In this document: positions 59,772 through 64,000 of the stretch, piece by piece
How positions within the stretch are numbered: position 1 is the stretch's first letter
Layout: each line of letters begins with the position of its first letter
NCBI RefSeq assembly: GCF_900112375.1
Contig: NZ_FOLS01000030.1
Coordinates: 29,708-93,707 of the forward strand
Direction: 5' to 3'
Source: Pseudomonas citronellolis
GTDB taxonomy: Bacteria > Pseudomonadota > Gammaproteobacteria > Pseudomonadales > Pseudomonadaceae
DNA length: 64,000 nt
The notes under the pieces: generated by a model
The model's input: the letters and a program-made list of their open reading frames with translations, nothing else
What the model was told of the DNA's origin: nothing
The model's database searches: none
Program-made: the position numbers and the translations under genes

Positions 59772-60446
59772 TCAGGGGGCCCGGCGCGTCTGCGGCGCGA
59801 TGCCCAGGGCCTCGGACTTGCGCACCAGGTCCGCCACCGAGCGCGCCGCCAGCTTGCGCATCAGCTGCCCGCGGTGGACCTTCACCGTCACTTCGCTGAG
59901 GTTCAGTTCGGCGGCGATCTGCTTGTTCATCAGGCCGGCCACCACGTAGCCCATCACCTCCCGCTCGCGGGGGGTGAGCGCGGCGTAGGCCTCGCGCAGC
60001 CCGGCGCTGGAGCGCTCGGCGGCGAGCCGTTCGGCGTCCTTGGCCAGGGCGTTGGCCACGGCGTCGAGCATGTCCTGGTCGCGGAACGGCTTGGCGAGGA
60101 AGTCGACTGCGCCGGCCTTCATGGCCTTGACGGTCATGGCGATGTCGCCGTGGCCGGTCATGAACACGATGGGCATGCGCAGGCCGTGCTTCTCCACCTG
60201 CTCCTGGAAGGCCAGGCCGCTCTCGCCGCGCAGGCGCACGTCGAGCACCAGGCAGCTGGGGGCGTCGTCGCGGGGGAAGACGAGAAAGTCCGCGGGGGAC
60301 TCGAAGGTCTCCACGCGCAGGCCGATGGAGCGCAGCAGCCCCGACAGCGCCAGGCGCATCGACTCGTCGTCGTCGACCACGTAGACCACCGGTTCCCTGG
60401 GCTTGGCGCTGCCCTGCTGCGCCCCCGATTGCGACCACGAACTCAT
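59772..60446 (-). CDS. FixJ/NarL-type response regulator
   Basis: 224 aa. Receiver with acidic pocket (VYVVDDDESMR), phospho-Asp in CLVLDVRLRGESG and the FixJ-style VDFLAKPFRDQDML, then a LuxR-type HTH (LTPREREVMGYVVAGLMNKQ ... LSEVTVKVHRGQLMRKL). ATG 60446 follows GGGAGAG; the frame could extend to 60479. It is first in an operon with the giant kinase. The palindromes at 53325, 61822 and 62289 are the best candidates for its binding sites. Confidence 0.92.
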   Translation of the reverse strand: MSSWSQSGAQQGSAKPREPVVYVVDDDESMRLALSGLLRSIGLRVETFESPADFLVFPRDDAPSCLVLDVRLRGESGLAFQEQVEKHGLRMPIVFMTGHGDIAMTVKAMKAGAVDFLAKPFRDQDMLDAVANALAKDAERLAAERSSAGLREAYAALTPREREVMGYVVAGLMNKQIAAELNLSEVTVKVHRGQLMRKLAARSVADLVRKSEALGIAPQTRRAP

Positions 60447-60669
60447 CTGGCTGGCTCTCCCGCGACCGACGCCGCGCATGGCATACGACTGAAAAAACTA
60501 GTCCACCACGGCGTCTCCGACAACGCGGCGGGACGCCCGGCATCCGGACGAAGTTAGCGCGCCGCCGCGCCCGCTCGCCAGGACAGAAATCCCAGGTTAT
60601 CGGCCAGCGCCGGCGCCGGGCTTGCCAAGCGCCGCCACAGGCGGTATCTCGCTGCTGGTTGGAATAGGC

Positions 60670-61710
60670 ATGGCAGCGTTGGCAATGAACATCACCCCAA
60701 TCGACAACCCCCAGAATGCGTTGCCCGGCAACGGCCCGCGCGAGGTGCTGTTCGTGGCCTACCCGGACATGGGCCTGCTCGACCTCAGCGGCGCCCAGAC
60801 GGTGTTCTGGGCCGCCTCCAAGGCGCTGGCCGAACGCGGCCTGCCCGGCTACCGCCTGCACACCGCGAGCCTGGCCGGCGGCCTGGTGCGCACCGTGGAA
60901 GGCCTGGCGGTGGACAGTACGTGCCTGCCGCCGCCGCACGCCGTGGCAGCCGATACCCTGGTGGTGCCCGGCGCCCCGGACATCTGCCACACGCTGGACA
61001 GCCACGCCGAGCTGGCGGCCTGGATCAGCGCGGCCGCACCGCGCATCCGGCGCGTCGCCTCGGTGTGCAGCGGCGCCTTCCTGCTGGCCCGCGCCGGCCT
61101 GCTCGACGGCCGCCGCGCCGCCACCCACTGGGCCCTGTGCGACGCCCTGCGCCAGCGCTTCCCGGCAGTGGAAGTGGATGCCGACGCGATCTTCATCCAG
61201 CAGGGCGAAACCTGGACCTCGGCGGGCGTGAGCGCCGGCATCGACCTGGCCCTGGCGCTGGTGGAAGCCGACTGCGGCCGCGAGGTGGCCATGGCCGTGG
61301 CCCGCGAGCTGGTGGTGTACCTCAAGCGCCCCGGCGGCCAGGCGCAGTACAGCACCCTGCTGCAGTCCCAGGCCGCCGACAGCCCGCTGTTCGACGAACT
61401 GCACCTGTGGCTGGCCGAGCACCTGGGCGAGCGCAGCCTCACGGTGGAGCAGCTGGCCGAGCGCGTGCGGATGAGCCCGCGCAACTTCTCGCGGGTCTAC
61501 AAGCAGCGCACCGGCCGCACCCCGGCCCGGGCCATCGAGCTGTTCCGCCTGGAGGCCGCCCGGCGCCTGCTGGAACACTCGACGCAGAGCATCGAGCAGA
61601 TCGCCCGGCAATGCGGCTTCGGCAACGAGGAGCGGATGCGCGTCACCTTCCAGCGCCACCTGTCGATCGCCCCGCGCGACTATCGCAGCCGCTTTACCCG
61701 CGAGGCCTGA
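60670..61710 (+). CDS. GlxA-type AraC-family regulator with DJ-1/PfpI domain
   Basis: 346 aa from the ATG at 60670; a TTG at 60622 would extend it. The N-terminal DJ-1/PfpI (GATase-like) domain contains DTLVVPGAPD and VASVCSGAFLLARAGLLDGR, with the nucleophile-elbow Cys. The C-terminal AraC domain has two HTHs (LTVEQLAERVRMSPRNFSRV; SIEQIARQCGFGNEERMRVT). Family members respond to small metabolites such as carnitine or betaine, but the ligand here is unknown. It is divergent from the FixJ-type regulator. Confidence 0.9.
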   Translation: MAALAMNITPIDNPQNALPGNGPREVLFVAYPDMGLLDLSGAQTVFWAASKALAERGLPGYRLHTASLAGGLVRTVEGLAVDSTCLPPPHAVAADTLVVPGAPDICHTLDSHAELAAWISAAAPRIRRVASVCSGAFLLARAGLLDGRRAATHWALCDALRQRFPAVEVDADAIFIQQGETWTSAGVSAGIDLALALVEADCGREVAMAVARELVVYLKRPGGQAQYSTLLQSQAADSPLFDELHLWLAEHLGERSLTVEQLAERVRMSPRNFSRVYKQRTGRTPARAIELFRLEAARRLLEHSTQSIEQIARQCGFGNEERMRVTFQRHLSIAPRDYRSRFTREA

Positions 61711-61821
61711 GCACTACATTCGTATCCATGAACTTGCCCTTCATTGATCAAGGAAGTTGCCAAGTTGCGGAAAGTGCCTCGACGGAAGTTTGCAAGAACC
61801 CATACCCAGGTCTCGCCCGAC

Positions 61822-61835
61822 TATACCCAGGTATA
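61822..61835. promoter_or_regulatory. TACC-N2-GGTA palindrome upstream of the lone receiver gene
   Basis: TATACCCAGGTATA with perfect half sites, 65-78 bp before the gene at 61900. A second, incomplete copy (CATACCCAGGTC) lies at 61801-61812. The spacing to the gene is the same as for the site before the pqqF operon. Confidence 0.6.
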
Positions 61836-61899
61836 CTTCTTCGCCTTGTTCGCTGGCGTATCTTGAAGTCTCGACAGATACCGCCACGAGCAATTCCCG

Positions 61900-62268
61900 A
61901 TGACCCAGGAACCCCCGAGTCGCCAGACGGCCGTGATTGCCGTGGTCGACGACGATGACTCCGTGCGCGCGGCGCTGGAGAGCCTGCTGCGCGCCAGCGG
62001 CTACCGCGTGCGCAGTCATTCCAGCGCCCTGGACTTCCTCACCGGAGAGCCCGGCGAGGCGCAGTGCCTGGTGTCCGACGTGCAGATGCCCGGCATGAGC
62101 GGCCTGCAGCTGCACGCAAGGCTCATCGCCATGGGCCTGCGCATTCCCGTCATCTTCATCACCGCCTACCCCGAGGCGGTTCCCGCCCCGCTCGCCTGCC
62201 TGCCCAAGCCGTTCGACGCCGAGCGCCTGCTCGCGTACATCGAAACCGCCCTGCGCCAGCCGCGCTGA
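61900..62268 (+). CDS. Stand-alone receiver domain protein, FixJ-like
   Basis: 122 aa, a receiver domain only: DDDDSVRAALESLLRASGYR, phospho-Asp in CLVSDVQMPGMSG, Thr in IFITAYPE, Lys in CLPKPFD. There is no output domain. It may be a phosphate sink, a second target of the nearby large kinase, or part of a relay. GATACCGCC lies upstream of the ATG but no strong ribosome site. Two TACC-N2-GGTA sites before it suggest control by the FixJ-type regulator. Confidence 0.88.
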   Translation: MTQEPPSRQTAVIAVVDDDDSVRAALESLLRASGYRVRSHSSALDFLTGEPGEAQCLVSDVQMPGMSGLQLHARLIAMGLRIPVIFITAYPEAVPAPLACLPKPFDAERLLAYIETALRQPR

Positions 62269-62288
62269 AACTTCCCCGGCAGGTCCTG

Positions 62289-62300
62289 ATACCTAGGTAT
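62289..62300. promoter_or_regulatory. Perfect ATACCTAGGTAT palindrome upstream of the NDH-2-like gene
   Basis: A 12-bp perfect palindrome in the 195-bp gap before the gene at 62464, with the same half sites as at 53325 and 61822. Confidence 0.6.
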
Positions 62301-62463
62301 ATATCCGCCAGACCAACGCACTATTCCGCGAACCCCATGTAGAAGTGTGCGGCGCAAGTTCCCCGAATAGCATGAATTCCACAGCGGACGACTCGACAGT
62401 CACGCCGGGCTTGGAGCCGAAACTTCAAGGTCATTCATCACTACGTATATTCGGGAGCAAATC

Positions 62464-63666
62464 ATGAAACAGCAGATTCTGGTGGTGGGCGCAGGCTTCG
62501 GTGGGCTCTGGAGCGCCTTGAGCGCGGCACGCCTGCTGGACCGACACGAGCGTCACGACGTGCAGATCAGCCTCCTCGCGCCCCAGGCGGAGCTGCGCAT
62601 CCGCCCGCGCTTCTACGAACCCGACGTGGGCCGCATGTTCGCCCCGCTGGACGCGCTGTTCGACACCGTGGGCATCCGCTTCGTCCAGGGCAGCGCCGAG
62701 CGCATCGACGAGCAGGCGCAGAGCGTCGGCTACCGCGACGCCGCCGGCCGCCAGGGCGAGCTGGGCTACGACCGCCTGGTGCTGGCCACCGGCAGCCAGC
62801 TCGCCCGGCCGCCGGTGCCGGGCCTGGACAGCCACGCCTTCGACGTCGACCAGATCGAATCCGCGGCGCGCCTGGAAGCGCACCTCAAGGCCCTGCGCAA
62901 CCGCCCCGCCAGCCCGGCGCGCAACACCGTGGTGGTGGTCGGCGGCGGCTTCACCGGCATCGAGACCGCCACCGAAATGCCGGCGCGCCTGCGCGAAGCG
63001 CTGGGCGCGGAGCAGGACATCCGCGTGATAGTCGTCGACCGCGGCGCGCAGGTGGCCGCCGCCCTGGGCGAAGGCATCCGCCCGTCGATCGTCGAGGCCT
63101 CCGCAAAGCTGGGCATCGAATGGCTGCCCGACGCCAGCGTCGCCGCAGTGGACGCCGACGGCGTGAGCCTGGCCGACGGCCGCCGCATCGACAGCCACAC
63201 GGTCATCTGGACCGGCGGCCTGCGCGCCAGCCCGCTGACCGGGCAACTGAGCGGCGAACGCGACGCCCTGGGCCGCCTGCACGTGGACGGCAACCTCAAG
63301 GTGCGCGGCCAGGCCAAGGTATTCGCCGCCGGCGACGTGGCCTACGCCGCCACCGACGACCTCGGCAACCACGCGGTGATGTCCTGCCAGCACGCCATCT
63401 CCCTGGGCCGCCACGCCGGCAACAACGCCGCCGCCGACCTGCTGGGCGTGCCGCCCACCCCCTACCGCCAGCCCAAGTACGTGACCTGCCTGGACCTGGG
63501 CGCCTGGGGCGCGGTGTACACCGAGGGCTGGGACCGCCAGGTCAAGCTGCTGGGCGAGCAGGCCAAGGAGCTGAAGACGCAGATCAACACCCTGTGGATC
63601 TACCCGCCGGCAGCCGACCGCAGCATCGCCCTGGCGGCGGCCGATCCGCTTATCCCGGTGGCCTGA
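62464..63666 (+). CDS. NDH-2-like NAD(P)/FAD oxidoreductase
   Basis: 400-aa flavoprotein of the type II NADH dehydrogenase / pyridine nucleotide-disulfide oxidoreductase superfamily. FAD site VVGAGFGGLWSALSAARLL, second nucleotide site VVVGGGFTGIETATEM, then VIWTGGLRASPL and VFAAGDVAYA. It has no CxxC redox pair, consistent with NDH-2-like enzymes that pass electrons to quinone. The C-terminal membrane-anchoring helix is short or absent. ATG 62464 follows GGGAGCAA. It could re-oxidise NADH made by the aldehyde dehydrogenases; that link is inference. Confidence 0.88.
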   Translation: MKQQILVVGAGFGGLWSALSAARLLDRHERHDVQISLLAPQAELRIRPRFYEPDVGRMFAPLDALFDTVGIRFVQGSAERIDEQAQSVGYRDAAGRQGELGYDRLVLATGSQLARPPVPGLDSHAFDVDQIESAARLEAHLKALRNRPASPARNTVVVVGGGFTGIETATEMPARLREALGAEQDIRVIVVDRGAQVAAALGEGIRPSIVEASAKLGIEWLPDASVAAVDADGVSLADGRRIDSHTVIWTGGLRASPLTGQLSGERDALGRLHVDGNLKVRGQAKVFAAGDVAYAATDDLGNHAVMSCQHAISLGRHAGNNAAADLLGVPPTPYRQPKYVTCLDLGAWGAVYTEGWDRQVKLLGEQAKELKTQINTLWIYPPAADRSIALAAADPLIPVA

Positions 63667-64000
63667 AGAGCCCCCTCTCCCGCAAGCGGGAGAGGGGGCT
63701 GTTCGGAGTGGGTGGGGAGTTCGGAGTCAAACTGATACACCTAGCGAACGCGGGAACGCGGGGCGGATAACCGTTCGCGGTTATCCGCCGCTGGCCGTGC
63801 CACCGGAGCGTTCGGCGGTGCCGGTGAATCCAATCGCGGACAAAGTCCGCTCCTACGCCCGTGCTTGCTGGAACCGTAGGAGCGGACTCCGTCCGCGATG
63901 GGTTTGGCTAGACGGGTGTGGAGTCAGAGAGCTTCGTGATTGCACTTCACGCCGAACGGTCCCCTCTCCCGCTTGCGGGGGCGGGTTAGGGAGGGGGAGC
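63667..64000. repeat. Palindromic repeats after the NDH-2-like gene
   Basis: CCCCTCTCCCGCAAGCGGGA hairpin at 63671-63699 directly after the stop codon (likely acts as terminator), a D-type palindrome (GGGCGGATAACCGTTCGCGG) at about 63760-63789, C-type arms near 63835 and 63877, and the start of another E-type element at 63959. No gene. Confidence 0.7.

Noticed and set aside
59746-61659. 637-aa minus-strand frame covering the FixJ-type and GlxA-type genes
   Set aside because: Out-of-frame shadow; the real genes have intact receiver/HTH and DJ-1/AraC motifs in other frames.

Overview
This window reads as a chromosomal segment of a high-GC Pseudomonas. The nearest relatives suggested by protein content are the P. 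aeruginosa / P. nitroreducens / P. citronellolis side of the genus, but the species cannot be fixed from sequence alone. Most of it is one large locus for periplasmic, PQQ-dependent oxidation of alcohols, equivalent to the exa/erb genes of P. aeruginosa and the ped genes of P. putida. Several unrelated cassettes and many palindromic intergenic repeats (REP-type and MITE-like) interrupt it. No tRNA, rRNA, CRISPR array or complete insertion sequence was seen.

Layout. (1) 0.5-4.1 kb: a quinohemoprotein alcohol dehydrogenase with a C-terminal heme, followed by an AldA-type aldehyde dehydrogenase. (2) 4.8-14.9 kb: the ped/exa core, with aldehyde dehydrogenase ExaC/PedI, a lanthanide-type dehydrogenase (PedH), a metallo-beta-lactamase-fold hydrolase, a SoxYZ-like carrier, a MoxJ-like binding protein, cytochrome c550, and the divergent calcium-type dehydrogenase ExaA/PedE with a pentapeptide protein. 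(3) 15-17 kb: an AT-rich two-gene island of unknown function and a decayed copy of a structured-RNA/small-ORF cassette. (4) 17.5-24.5 kb: a Crp/Fnr regulator divergent from a probably Fur-controlled TonB receptor/ABC importer operon that ends in two unrecognised genes. (5) 24.9-36 kb: a GNAT gene, a MITE, a FecI-FecR-siderophore receptor set, an SDR, a small repeat-containing exported protein, the intact copy of the structured-RNA cassette, and a LysR / MFS transporter / nitrilase group. (6) 36-44.4 kb: the regulatory and ABC-transporter half of the ped locus, with PedR2/PedS2-like two-component genes, a 46-aa membrane peptide, the four-gene PQQ-associated ABC system, a CxxxCW protein, the AgmR/ErbR regulator and an EamA transporter. 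(7) 44.8-53.3 kb: NosP/NahK-type nitric oxide sensor and hybrid kinase, a porin, and PqqF with a small upstream gene. (8) 53.4-63.7 kb: MerR-SDR, a 1708-aa pseudokinase/AAA/GAF/histidine kinase with a FixJ-type regulator, a GlxA-type AraC regulator, a lone receiver domain and an NDH-2-like flavoprotein.

How it fits together. Three PQQ dehydrogenases oxidise alcohols in the periplasm: two calcium-type and one with the extra Asp diagnostic of lanthanide use. Electrons pass to cytochrome c550 or the built-in heme, and aldehydes go to two NAD-dependent dehydrogenases. Three layers of regulation can be read from the DNA. TTGGTA-containing motifs sit about 70-120 bp upstream of most ped/exa genes. 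Perfect TACC-N2-GGTA palindromes lie near the FixJ-type regulator's neighbours and the pqqF operon. AACAACAA-like Crc/Hfq sites lie near several start codons. The most novel candidate is a cassette present as one intact copy, one broken copy and one remnant: a sigma70 promoter, a highly structured RNA leader with a covarying hairpin and a UUCG-capped hairpin, and a 79-aa ORF.
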